Made by a program: the position numbers and the translations under genes
In this document: piece after piece, positions 41,131 to 48,951 of the stretch
Layout: every line of letters begins with the position of its first letter
Position numbering within the stretch: the stretch's first letter is position 1
From: Microbacterium sp. C7(2022)
GTDB taxonomy: Bacteria > Actinomycetota > Actinomycetes > Actinomycetales > Microbacteriaceae
Direction of reading: 5' to 3'
Assembly: GCF_028823665.1 (NCBI RefSeq)
Contig: NZ_JAPEHV010000003.1
Location: 310,001-374,000 of the forward strand
Length of the DNA: 64,000 nt
Notes under the pieces: model-generated
What the model was told of the DNA's origin: nothing
The model's input: the letters and a program-made list of their open reading frames with translations, nothing else
Database searches by the model: none

Positions 41131-42474
41131 GTGAGTGAACGCGTTCTCGTAAAGCAGCTTCAGGACCGCGCCGACGGCCCGGTGTCCGTCTCGGGATGGG
41201 TGGAAACCGTCCGCGATCAGAAGAAGGTGCAGTTCGTCATCCTTCGTGATGAGTCCGGCGCCGTTCAGCTGGTCAATCCCGCGACGCGTGAGGTGGGAGA
41301 GGATGCCACGCCCGAAGCATCCGCTGCTCTGGCCCTCACCGAGACGATCTCGGAACTTGCGACCGGCACCTTCTTGACCGTGACCGGCGAGCTCAAGCAC
41401 GACGAGCGCGTGAAACTCGGCGGCGTCGAGGTGAAGATCGCCGGGCTCGAGATCGCTGCGGCGGCCCTGCCCGAGACGCCGATCGCGGCCGACAGCGGGC
41501 TCGACAAGCGCATGGACTGGCGATTCCTCGACCTTCGCCAGCGTCGTAACAACCTCATCTTCCGCGTGCAGACGACCCTCGAGCACGCGATGCGCACGTA
41601 CTGGATCGAGCGCGACTACATCGAGGTGCACTCCCCCAAGCTCATGGCGTCGGCGTCCGAGTCGAACGCTGAGCTGTTCGAAGTGCCGTACTTCGAAGAC
41701 AAGACGGCCTACCTCGCGCAGAGCCCGCAGTTCTTCAAGCAGATGGCTCAGGTGGCCGGCTTCGGCAAGATCTTCGAAATCGGCGACGTGTACCGCGCCG
41801 ACCCCTCGTTCACATCGCGGCACGCGACCGAGTTCACCTCGATCGACGCGGAGATCAGCTGGATCGACTCGCACGAAGACGTTGCGGTGATTCAGGAAGA
41901 GCTGCTCGCCTACGCGATCGGAGCGGTCGCCGACAAGCACGGCGACGAGATCAAGGAACTGTTCGACATCGACGTCGTCGTACCGGCAGTGCCGTTCCCG
42001 CGCATTCCGTTGGCCGAGGCGCGCGAGATCGTGAAGGCCCGCGGCTACGACATCCCCCGCACCGACGGCGACCTCGACCCCGAGGGCGAGCGTCAGATCT
42101 CGGCGCATGTGCAGGAGACCTACGGACACCAGTTCGTATACATCACCGACTATCACCCGGAAATCCGCGCGTTCTACCACATGCGCGATGAGGAGACCGG
42201 GCTGACGAAGTCGTACGACCTGCTGTTCAAGGGCGTCGAGATCACCACCGGCGCGCAGCGCGAACACCGCGTCGACGTGCTCGAGAAGCAGGCGCGCGAG
42301 AAGGGTCTCGACCCCGAGCACCTCGCGTTCTACTTCGACTTCTTCCGGTACGGCGCACCGCCCCACGGCGGGTTCGGCATGGGACTTGCTCGCGTGCTGA
42401 TGCTGTTGCTCGGGCAGGACTCGATCCGCGAGGTGACCTACCTCTTCCGCGGACCGACGCGTCTGGCACCCTGA
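41131..42474 (+). CDS. aspS: Aspartyl-tRNA synthetase, archaeal type
   Basis: 447-residue class II synthetase. The OB-fold anticodon domain (about 1-105) has VSVSGWVETVRDQKKVQFVILRDESGAVQLV. The catalytic domain has FEIGDVYRADPSFTSRHATEFTSIDAE (motif 2) and GFGMGLARVLMLLLGQDSIREVTYLFRGP (motif 3). The large GAD insertion of the bacterial enzyme (about 590 residues) is absent. The size and motif style match archaeal AspRS, which is often non-discriminating (Asp-tRNA Asp and Asn), so an amidotransferase may be needed. It is divergent from DUF368, and followed 1 nt later by the phosphatase gene. Confidence 0.93.
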   Translation: MSERVLVKQLQDRADGPVSVSGWVETVRDQKKVQFVILRDESGAVQLVNPATREVGEDATPEASAALALTETISELATGTFLTVTGELKHDERVKLGGVEVKIAGLEIAAAALPETPIAADSGLDKRMDWRFLDLRQRRNNLIFRVQTTLEHAMRTYWIERDYIEVHSPKLMASASESNAELFEVPYFEDKTAYLAQSPQFFKQMAQVAGFGKIFEIGDVYRADPSFTSRHATEFTSIDAEISWIDSHEDVAVIQEELLAYAIGAVADKHGDEIKELFDIDVVVPAVPFPRIPLAEAREIVKARGYDIPRTDGDLDPEGERQISAHVQETYGHQFVYITDYHPEIRAFYHMRDEETGLTKSYDLLFKGVEITTGAQREHRVDVLEKQAREKGLDPEHLAFYFDFFRYGAPPHGGFGMGLARVLMLLLGQDSIREVTYLFRGPTRLAP

Positions 42475-42475
42475 C

Positions 42476-43270
42476 ATGACGCTGCTCGACATCGACGGTA
42501 CGCAGAACTTCCGCGACACCGGCGGTATTGCTCTTGCGGGCGGTGGTGTCAGCCGATCGGGAGTGTTCTATCGGTCCGAGGGGCTCAACGCGCTCACGGA
42601 CGAGGGTGTCGAACAACTCGCCACGACGCCCATCGGCGTCATCATCGATCTGCGCACCGATGCAGAGCGCGGGATGGCGCCCGATCGTCTACCGGCCACG
42701 CGACCGTTCGACGTTGTCGAACTGCCACTCCTCGAGGGTGCGGCCACGGGCATGGCCAAGGGCGTGATGGGCGGTGCCGACCCCGAGGCAGCGAAGTCAG
42801 CAATCGCCGCGGCGATGGCGACAATTCCGGCGCTGAGCGAGCTGTACGTGTCGATGCTGCAGTCAAGTGCACGCGCGTTCGCCGTGGTCGCGCGTCGCGT
42901 GGCGGCATCCCACGACGACGAACCCACCGCCGTCGTCGTCCACTGCACCGCCGGCAAAGACCGCACGGGCGTCGCGATCGCCCTGGTCCTCGATGCCATC
43001 GGTGCTGACCGCGATGCCGTGGTCGCCGACTACGCGTCGTCCGCCGGGTACCTTGCCGGCCCCTGGGCCGACCGCATGCGCGCGATGGTCACCGGCATGG
43101 GCGTACCGCTCACCGAACAGATCGACGAACTGCTGACGCAGACTCCGGCAAGTGCGATCGAGACGGCTCTGGCGTGGGTCGACGCGCAGGGCGGGTCGAC
43201 CGCGTATCTGCGCTCGGGCGGACTCACCGACGATGAACTTGCCTCGCTGCGTCGTCGACTGACTGTCTGA
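42476..43270 (+). CDS. Tyrosine-protein phosphatase family protein
   Basis: 264-residue phosphatase of the Y_phosphatase3 (protein tyrosine/serine) family. NFRDTGGIALAGGGVSRSGVFYRSE near the start and DLRTDAERG (59-66) are typical. The catalytic loop is HCTAGKDRTG, with Cys 157 and Arg 163. Cytosolic; family members act on phosphotyrosine, phosphoserine or phosphoinositides. The ATG follows the aspS stop by 1 nt and is probably coupled. No link to tRNA charging is known. Confidence 0.9.
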   Translation: MTLLDIDGTQNFRDTGGIALAGGGVSRSGVFYRSEGLNALTDEGVEQLATTPIGVIIDLRTDAERGMAPDRLPATRPFDVVELPLLEGAATGMAKGVMGGADPEAAKSAIAAAMATIPALSELYVSMLQSSARAFAVVARRVAASHDDEPTAVVVHCTAGKDRTGVAIALVLDAIGADRDAVVADYASSAGYLAGPWADRMRAMVTGMGVPLTEQIDELLTQTPASAIETALAWVDAQGGSTAYLRSGGLTDDELASLRRRLTV

Positions 43271-43279
43271 AAACCGCCG

Positions 43280-43522
43280 TTAGGACAGAGCGGCGCGGAG
43301 TCGATCGGGCGACACTCGCCAGTGTGCGTGGAACTGCCCGTCGATGAGCACGACGGGGATCTTCTCCCACCACTGCGCGTAGAGCGCCGGGTCATCGGCG
43401 ATCGACAACTCCTGCACGTCGATATCGTCTCTCGGCAGGTCGGCGAGGACCGCGTCGATCACCTCGCCCGCCACGTCGCACAGGTGGCAGTCGGGCTTGC
43501 CGATCACCGTGATGGTGGTCAC
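43280..43522 (-). CDS. Glutaredoxin-like protein
   Basis: 80-residue thioredoxin-fold protein. The active site is KPDCHLCDVAGEV (CxxC at 12 and 15), and the cis-Pro region is KIPVVLIDGQFHAHW. It is compact, like glutaredoxin-like NrdH or MrX-type proteins, and likely cytosolic, with mycothiol or thioredoxin reductase as partner. GTG starts 5 nt after the rhodanese stop, on the same strand, so the two form an operon. It ends 9 bp from the convergent phosphatase gene. Confidence 0.88.
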   Translation of the reverse strand: MTTITVIGKPDCHLCDVAGEVIDAVLADLPRDDIDVQELSIADDPALYAQWWEKIPVVLIDGQFHAHWRVSPDRLRAALS

Positions 43523-43527
43523 GCGCG

Positions 43528-43836
43528 TCAGCTTTCCACCGGGTAGCCGGCAGCGATCCAGCCGTAGGTACCGCCGTCGACGTTGGTGGCGTCGTACCCG
43601 CGCGCGGTGAGCGCCTGCACGACCTGACCCGAGCGGCCACCGACCGCGCAGATCACATCGAACGCACCATCGGGCAGTTCATCCAACCGGCCGCCGAGAG
43701 TCGACATGGGGATGTTGATGGCGCCTGGCACGCGCCCGCCCGCAAACTCGTCGACTTCGCGCACGTCGATCAGTGGCGTGTCCACGCGCTCGCGCAACTG
43801 CTGCACGGTAATCGAGGGCAGAGAGTGTGAATGCAT
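43528..43836 (-). CDS. Rhodanese-like sulfurtransferase
   Basis: 102-residue single-domain rhodanese. PLIDVREVDEFAGGRVPGAINIPM is the N part of the fold. The active loop is CAVGGRS with Cys near 63, and AGYPVE closes the chain. Single-domain forms carry sulfane sulfur between proteins. ATG has GGAGG 4 nt upstream. It precedes the glutaredoxin-like gene, so both could act in thiol or sulfur handling; that pairing is inferred. Confidence 0.88.
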   Translation of the reverse strand: MHSHSLPSITVQQLRERVDTPLIDVREVDEFAGGRVPGAINIPMSTLGGRLDELPDGAFDVICAVGGRSGQVVQALTARGYDATNVDGGTYGWIAAGYPVES

Positions 43837-43901
43837 ACGACCTCCGACGGCACCAACACGAAGCGCCCATCCGAAGATAGGCGCTTGGTGTCTTGCCGCT
43901 G

Positions 43902-44000
43902 CTACTTCTTGTTGCGGCGCTGGTGGCGAGTCTTGCGAAGCAACTTGCGGTGCTTCTTCTTCGCCATGCGCTTGCGGCGCTTCTTAATGACTGAACCCAC
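43902..44000 (-). CDS. Ribosomal small-subunit protein bS22 (32 residues)
   Basis: GTG start, sequence beginning MGSVIKKRRKRMAKKKHRK and ending TRHQRRNKK, 32 residues with only a few non-basic positions. This matches bS22 of mycobacterial ribosomes (AURKAIP1/COX24 domain), which binds 16S rRNA and fills a small pocket of the 30S subunit. The site GAGG lies 6 nt before the GTG. It is too short for routine gene finders. It sits 82 bp downstream of the HTH gene on the same strand. Confidence 0.9.
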   Translation of the reverse strand: MGSVIKKRRKRMAKKKHRKLLRKTRHQRRNKK

Positions 44001-44081
44001 GGAAAACCTCACAATGTCGGGGTCTGGACGCGTTTTCTCGCGTCCGGGAACGGGCAAATCTGACTAATGCCTCTCGACAGT

Positions 44082-44273
44082 CTAGCCGACGTCGGCGATA
44101 GGACGTTGCAAAGCCTCGGTCACGGCCGTCTCAGGCACGCGATAGCTCCGTCCGAAGCGCACCGCTGGCAGGTCGCCAGCGTGCACGAGCCGGTACACCG
44201 TCATCTTCGAGACACGCATGATCTCGGCGACCTCGGCCACCGTCAGAAACCTGACATCAGGCAACTGCGACAT
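44082..44273 (-). CDS. Small excisionase-type HTH protein
   Basis: 63 residues. FLTVAEVAEIMRVSKMTVYRLVHAGDLPAVRFGRSYRVPETAVTEAL is a MerR-like winged HTH of the BldC/excisionase (HTH_17) type. BldC-like proteins of this size are chromosomal developmental or housekeeping regulators in actinobacteria, and no phage genes lie nearby, so a host role is likely. ATG at 44273 has GGAAGGAA 6 nt upstream. The frame is open to 44303 but that start has no such site. Confidence 0.88.
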   Translation of the reverse strand: MSQLPDVRFLTVAEVAEIMRVSKMTVYRLVHAGDLPAVRFGRSYRVPETAVTEALQRPIADVG

Positions 44274-44360
44274 GCGTGTTCCTTCCCCAGTGTGCGTGTC
44301 CACACTCTAGAGGGCTGAACGCACGCGTGTAAACCCGTGTGGCGCGTGAGAATCGTGTGA

Positions 44361-44765
44361 TCAGCGGCCGGGGAGCTTCTTCAGGGCGCTTTCGAGCGCA
44401 TGCTTTGCGGATGCCGCGGCCCGGCCGACGACCTCGGCAGCGTGCGCCGCCGAGTCCGGCAACGTCGAGACGCCGTCCCAGCCTGTCTCATCATCCCCGA
44501 GAAACGGCACCAGCCAGTCGTCGACTTCGTCGAGCGGCTCGGGCGACAGGCTGTAGTAGCGGTGCTGACCGTCTTCGCGTACGGAGACCAGATGTGCTTC
44601 ACGCAACACCTTGAGATGCTTCGACACCGTGGGCTGGCTGACGCCCAACTCGGTCACGATGTGAGAGACGCTCGTGCCCCGCTCACCGTCGGCGACTCGA
44701 TCAAGAAGTAGCCTCAGGATGTCGCGACGAGTACCGTCTGCAATCACGTCGAAGATGTCCGGCAT
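44361..44765 (-). CDS. ArsR-family regulator
   Basis: 134 residues. IFDVIADGTRRDILRLLLDRV and ELGVSQPTVSKHLKVLREAHLVSVREDGQHRYYSL form the wHTH. An acidic and Ala-rich C-terminal helix (SAAHAAEVVGRAAASAKHALESAL) follows, a common add-on in this subgroup. No metal-binding Cys or His cluster is seen. ATG at 44765 is leaderless (TACTCT, 6 nt). It is divergent from trkH with 68 bp between starts and might respond to ionic or other stress; the target is unknown. Confidence 0.88.
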   Translation of the reverse strand: MPDIFDVIADGTRRDILRLLLDRVADGERGTSVSHIVTELGVSQPTVSKHLKVLREAHLVSVREDGQHRYYSLSPEPLDEVDDWLVPFLGDDETGWDGVSTLPDSAAHAAEVVGRAAASAKHALESALKKLPGR

Positions 44766-44771
44766 GACTTC

Positions 44772-44777
44772 AGAGTA
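44772..44777 (-). promoter_or_regulatory. -10 box of the ArsR gene (leaderless)
   Basis: TACTCT, 6 nt, ATG at 44765. Confidence 0.55.
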
Positions 44778-44833
44778 GTAGGGCGCCGGGCCGAGTACCA
44801 TGACTGAGGTTCACGAAACGAAGGGGGCAGGGC

Positions 44834-46273
44834 ATGGCGGCTGGCCGCAACGCGTCATTCGCGGGTGGCTTCACTGCCTCACTCAAGTCGGGCTTCGACC
44901 GGGTGCGCTCCCTCACGACCTCTTCGCCCGCGCGGTTCGCGGTGGGCGTCTTCGTGTTCTTGATCCTGGTCTTTACCGCGCTGCTATCGTTGCCGATCGC
45001 GGCGACGGGCGGCCGGCGCATCGCCCTGGCTGATGCCCTGTTCACTGCGGTCTCGACGATCTGCGTCACCGGGCTCACAACCGTCGAGATCGCGACGACG
45101 TTCTCCGCGTTCGGCAAGGTTGTCATCTTCATCGGCGTGAACATCGGCGGCATGGGCGTGTTGACGCTCGCGTCGATCCTGGGCCTCGTCATCTCGAAGC
45201 GCCTGGGCCTGCGCGCGAAGCTGATTGCCGCGGGCGATTCGAACCCGTTGCGCGCGCATGGCGGTCCCGTCAACGAGGGCCAGACCATCCGACTCGGCGA
45301 GGTCGGCCTTCTGCTGCGCACCGTCGCGCTGTCGACCCTCCTCATCGAGGGCCTGGTGGCGGTGGCCCTCTACCCCACGCTCGTGATGGCGGGAATCAGC
45401 CCGCTCGACGCGCTGTGGGAGGCGCCGTTCTATGCGGCAATGGCGTTCACCAACACCGGATTCACGCCCAACCCGGGCGGCCTCGAACCGTTCGCCGACG
45501 ATTACGTACTGATGACGATCCTGATGATCGCCGTGTTCCTCGGCAGCATCGGATTCCCGGTGATCTACGCGCTGTGGCGCCACCTGTGGCACGTGCGCCG
45601 CTGGCCGCTGCACACGAAGCTCACCATCATCACGACCGTCCTGCTGTTCTTCGCCGGCGCGATCGCGTTCCTCGGTCTGGAATACAACAACCCCGCCACC
45701 TTCGGCTCCATGGATGCGTGGGACACCACGTTCCAGTCCTTCTTCCTCTCGGCGATGACCCGCTCGGGCGGCTTCGCCGTCGTCGACGTCGGCGAACTCT
45801 ACGGGTCATCACTCGTCGTCGGCTCGATGCTCATGTTCGTCGGCGGCGGCTCGGCATCAACGGCCGGTGGCATCAAGGTCACGACACTCGCGGTGTTGGC
45901 TCTGGCTGTGTGGTCGGAGGCGAAGGGTCGCACCTCGGTCGAAGCCTTCGGCCGCCGCATCCCCAGCGACGTGCAGCGCGTGGCATTGTCGGTCGTCGCG
46001 TGGGGCGCGACCATCGTCGCGGTCTCGACGATCGTGATCGCCCAGATCAGCAAAGAGCCCATCGCCGACGTGCTCTTCGACGTCATCTCAGGTTTCGCCA
46101 CCGTGGGATTGTCGACAGGACTGACCGCCGAGCTCTCAGATCCTGCGGTCTACGTGATGGCCCTGACGATCTTCATGGGCCGCATTGGTACAGTGACACT
46201 CGCCGCGGCGGTGGCCGCGACATCCCGATCGCAGCTGTTCTCGCTGCCCGTTGAAAGGCCGATCGTTGGTTGA
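44834..46273 (+). CDS. trkH: Potassium uptake membrane subunit TrkH/KtrB type
   Basis: 479 residues with about ten membrane helices forming four filter repeats. Filter-like loops are seen: TAVSTICVTGLTT, AFTNTGFTPNPGG, AMTRSGGFAVVD and GFATVGLSTGLT, each with the conserved G of the potassium filter. A GGSASTAGGIKVTT hinge lies in the third part. It takes up K+ with a cytosolic TrkA/KtrA gating subunit, encoded next. ATG has AGGGGG 7 nt upstream. It is divergent from the ArsR gene. Confidence 0.94.
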   Translation: MAAGRNASFAGGFTASLKSGFDRVRSLTTSSPARFAVGVFVFLILVFTALLSLPIAATGGRRIALADALFTAVSTICVTGLTTVEIATTFSAFGKVVIFIGVNIGGMGVLTLASILGLVISKRLGLRAKLIAAGDSNPLRAHGGPVNEGQTIRLGEVGLLLRTVALSTLLIEGLVAVALYPTLVMAGISPLDALWEAPFYAAMAFTNTGFTPNPGGLEPFADDYVLMTILMIAVFLGSIGFPVIYALWRHLWHVRRWPLHTKLTIITTVLLFFAGAIAFLGLEYNNPATFGSMDAWDTTFQSFFLSAMTRSGGFAVVDVGELYGSSLVVGSMLMFVGGGSASTAGGIKVTTLAVLALAVWSEAKGRTSVEAFGRRIPSDVQRVALSVVAWGATIVAVSTIVIAQISKEPIADVLFDVISGFATVGLSTGLTAELSDPAVYVMALTIFMGRIGTVTLAAAVAATSRSQLFSLPVERPIVG

Positions 46274-46937
46274 GCGCATCCGGAGCGACGCTCCCGTCCT
46301 GGTGATCGGTCTCGGGCGATTCGGCGCCGCGTGTGCCGGCGAGCTCGATCGACTCGACCGTGAAGTGCTCGCGATCGACGAGAACCTCGACCTCGTGCAG
46401 AAGTGGTCCGAGCGGGTCACGCACACCGTCCAGGCCGACGCACGCAACATCGACGCACTCAAGCAGATCGGGGCGCAGGAGTTTCAGGTCGCCGTCGTCG
46501 CCGTCGGATCATCGATCGAGGCATCCGTCCTCATCACCGCGAACCTCGTCGACCTGAAGGTGCCCCAGATCTGGGCGAAGGCGGTCTCGCAATCGCACGG
46601 AAAGATCCTCGCCCGTGTCGGCGCGAACCACGTGATCTACCCCGAGCGTGAGGCCGGCGAGCGCGTCGCCCACCTCGTGAGCGGCCGCATGCTCGACTTC
46701 ATCCGGTTCGACGACGACTTCGTACTCGCCAAGATGTATCCGCCGAAGTTCATCCGTGGCGTCGGGCTCAACGAGTCGGGTGTGCGCACGAAGTACAACG
46801 TCACGGTTGTCGGCGTGAAGAGCCCCGGTCGCCCCTTCCGCTACGCGGAGGCGAACACGGTCGTGACCAACCACGACCTCATCATCGTGTCGGGGACCAA
46901 TTCCGACATCGAACGGTTCGCCGCGCTCGATCGCTGA
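46266..46937 (+). CDS. trkA: Potassium uptake regulatory subunit TrkA/KtrA type
   Basis: 223 residues. The RCK N-terminal Rossmann domain is VLVIGLGRFGAACAGELDRLDREVLAIDENLDLVQ, with the acidic Asp ending the second strand that binds NAD. The TrkA_C domain covers the last 85 residues (FIRFDDDFVLAKMYPP then NHDLIIVSGTNSDIERF). It gates TrkH. The start is a TTG at 46266, with GAAAGG 7 nt upstream, overlapping the trkH stop by 8 bp; a TTG at 46251 is another option. The two genes form an operon. Confidence 0.92.
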   Translation: MVERIRSDAPVLVIGLGRFGAACAGELDRLDREVLAIDENLDLVQKWSERVTHTVQADARNIDALKQIGAQEFQVAVVAVGSSIEASVLITANLVDLKVPQIWAKAVSQSHGKILARVGANHVIYPEREAGERVAHLVSGRMLDFIRFDDDFVLAKMYPPKFIRGVGLNESGVRTKYNVTVVGVKSPGRPFRYAEANTVVTNHDLIIVSGTNSDIERFAALDR

Positions 46938-46974
46938 GCAGGCCCCGGCCGCTGAGCGGGCCCTCGAGCGTCGC

Positions 46975-47814
46975 TCAGGCGCCGGCCGCGAGTTCCTTCG
47001 CACGGGCAAGCGCAGCATCCGTCGCCCGCGTGAACGTGTCGGCCAGATGCGCGTCCTGCAGGACGGCAATGGCGCGCTCGGTGGTGCCCTTCGGGCTCGT
47101 GACGCGACGCCGCAGCTCCGCAGGATCGTCGGGGGATGCCGCGAGCAGCGCCGTAGCCCCGATAAACGTCTGCTCGACCATGAGTCGCGCCTGGTTCTCG
47201 GTGAATCCCTTGTCGATGGCCGCTTTCGTCAACTCTTCGATGAGGAGGTAAACATACGCGGGACCGGAGCCCGAGATCGTCGACAGCGCATCGATCTGCT
47301 CCTCAGGAATCTCAAGCACCTCGCCGCACGTCGAGAACAGTTCGTGGATCGTGCGCATGTGTTCGGCGGTCGCGCGTGTGCCGGCCGAGATACCGGTTAC
47401 CGCTTTGCCTACGATCGCCGGTGTGTTCGGCATCGAGCGCACCACCACGGCGTCAGGGCCGAGCAGCGACTCGAACGTGGCGATGGTGACGCCCGCCGCA
47501 AGGCTCACCACAATCGTCCCCGGCGCCAGTTCTGGAGCGATCTCGCGAAGCAAGTCGGGCACCATCGCGGGCTTCACGCCCACAAGGACGATGCCCGCTC
47601 GGCGCGCGGCCACGCGGTTGCCGTCCGCGGACACTTCGAGCGCGATGCTGTCGACCCCGTCGAGCGTGCGAAGAGGCGCGGCCTTCTGCGACGACCGATT
47701 GGTGACCGTGACACCGTTCGCCGCTCTCCCCGAGGCCACGAGGCCGCTGAGGATGGCGCCCCCCATCGATCCGGCTCCGAGGATCGCGACGTGGGGCAGC
47801 GAGTTGTCGGTCAT
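46975..47814 (-). CDS. proC: Pyrroline-5-carboxylate reductase
   Basis: 279-residue NADPH enzyme making proline from P5C. The Rossmann site is VAILGAGSMGGAILSGLV near the N terminus. VRSMPNTPAIVGKAVTGIS and the substrate/dimer part SGSGPAYVYLLIEEL and VTSPKGTTERAIAVLQ are P5CR hallmarks. An upstream in-frame ATG (47823) lies in the -10 box; ATG at 47814, 7 nt after TAGGAT, fits the leaderless rule. It is divergent from the CDF gene. A 75-bp inverted repeat lies in the gap. Confidence 0.95.
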   Translation of the reverse strand: MTDNSLPHVAILGAGSMGGAILSGLVASGRAANGVTVTNRSSQKAAPLRTLDGVDSIALEVSADGNRVAARRAGIVLVGVKPAMVPDLLREIAPELAPGTIVVSLAAGVTIATFESLLGPDAVVVRSMPNTPAIVGKAVTGISAGTRATAEHMRTIHELFSTCGEVLEIPEEQIDALSTISGSGPAYVYLLIEELTKAAIDKGFTENQARLMVEQTFIGATALLAASPDDPAELRRRVTSPKGTTERAIAVLQDAHLADTFTRATDAALARAKELAAGA

Positions 47815-47821
47815 GTCGCCC

Positions 47822-47827
47822 ATCCTA
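47822..47827 (-). promoter_or_regulatory. -10 box of proC
   Basis: TAGGAT, 7 nt, ATG at 47814. Confidence 0.55.
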
Positions 47828-47857
47828 CGAGCGGGCGGCCTCTGCGTCGTCGCGCCG

Positions 47858-47932
47858 CAACTCCGGAGAATCGCACGTGATCGGCTTCACGCGCGCCCCG
47901 CATCCCCGCCGAGTCCGCGAATCTCAGGAGTT
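47858..47932. repeat. 75-bp inverted-repeat element, copy B
   Basis: Ends GCAACTCCGGAGAATCGC and GCGAATCTCAGGAGTTGC. Length and terminal core match copy A at 16606-16680. It lies in the proC/CDF divergent gap and so is not a terminator. Confidence 0.8.
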
Positions 47933-47959
47933 GCGCACGGCGGCTTGCACCTGCGTCCG

Positions 47960-47965
47960 TAGACT
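47960..47965 (+). promoter_or_regulatory. -10 box of the CDF gene (leaderless)
   Basis: TAGACT, 6 nt (CGTCGC), ATG at 47972. Confidence 0.6.
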
Positions 47966-47971
47966 CGTCGC

Positions 47972-48937
47972 ATGAGTGCATCCGGCGGCGGCAAGGCGAT
48001 CCTCGCAGCGTTCCTGGCGAACATGGGGATCGCGCTGGCAAAGTTCATCGCGTACTTTGTCTCGGGATCGGCATCGATGCTCGCCGAGGCTATTCACTCG
48101 GTGGCCGATTCGGGGAACCAGCTGCTTCTGATGCTGGGCGGTCGCAAGGCACGCCGGCACGCTGATGCATCGCACCCGTTCGGCTATGGCCGCGAGCGCT
48201 ACGTCTACGCGTTCGTCGTCTCGATCATCCTGTTCTCAGTCGGTGGCCTGTTCTCGATCTACGAAGGCGTCGAGAAGATCCGTGATCCCCACGAGCTCAC
48301 CAACGCGTGGCTGCCGATCACGGTTCTGCTTATCGCCATCGTGCTCGAGTCGTTCTCCTTGCGCACCGCCGTGAAGGAGAGCAATCGTGTGCGGGAGAAG
48401 GGGCAATCCTGGATCTCATTCGTGCGTCGAGCGAAAGCGCCCGAGCTTCCGGTTGTGCTGCTCGAAGACGTCGCCGCCCTCACCGGCCTGGCCTTCGCGC
48501 TGCTCGGCGTGAGTCTGACGGTGATCACGGGCGACTCGGTCTTCGACGCCATCGGCACGCTCATGATCGGTGCGCTGCTGATCATCGTGGCGATCATCCT
48601 CGGCGTCGAGACGAAGAGCCTGCTGGTCGGCGAAGGTGCGACACCCGCTGACCACGACCGCATCGTGAGCGCGATCGTCGATGGCCCTGAGGTACACAAG
48701 CTCATCCACATCAAGACCCTCTACCTCGGCCCCGACGAGCTGATGGTCGCCACAAAGCTCGCGTTCGCCGCAGACAAGAACTTGGCCGACGTCGCTTACG
48801 ACATCAACACGATCGAGAAGCGCATCCGCGAGGCTGTGCCGACTGCGCGCGTGATCTACATCGAGCCTGACGTGTACCGTCCGAGCCTGGACCCCGCTCC
48901 TCCCACCGAGGAGTTCTTCATCCGGTCCGTCGACTGA
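47972..48937 (+). CDS. CDF-family metal cation exporter
   Basis: 321 residues, about six membrane helices plus a cytosolic metal-sensing tail. The first transport-site half is AEAIHSVADSGNQ (HxxxD) and the second is EDVAALTGLAFALLGV (the usual D/E-x3-D variant). HPFGYGRERYVYAF is a CDF hallmark. Substrates are Zn, Co, Fe, Mn or similar divalent ions, exchanged for protons. ATG is leaderless. The next gene starts 14 bp after. Confidence 0.92.
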   Translation: MSASGGGKAILAAFLANMGIALAKFIAYFVSGSASMLAEAIHSVADSGNQLLLMLGGRKARRHADASHPFGYGRERYVYAFVVSIILFSVGGLFSIYEGVEKIRDPHELTNAWLPITVLLIAIVLESFSLRTAVKESNRVREKGQSWISFVRRAKAPELPVVLLEDVAALTGLAFALLGVSLTVITGDSVFDAIGTLMIGALLIIVAIILGVETKSLLVGEGATPADHDRIVSAIVDGPEVHKLIHIKTLYLGPDELMVATKLAFAADKNLADVAYDINTIEKRIREAVPTARVIYIEPDVYRPSLDPAPPTEEFFIRSVD

Positions 48938-48951
48938 ACAGGAAATACTTC

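Noticed and set aside
44082..44273. Phage excisionase
   Set aside because: The HTH type is shared with BldC-like chromosomal regulators; no integrase, attachment repeat or phage gene is near.
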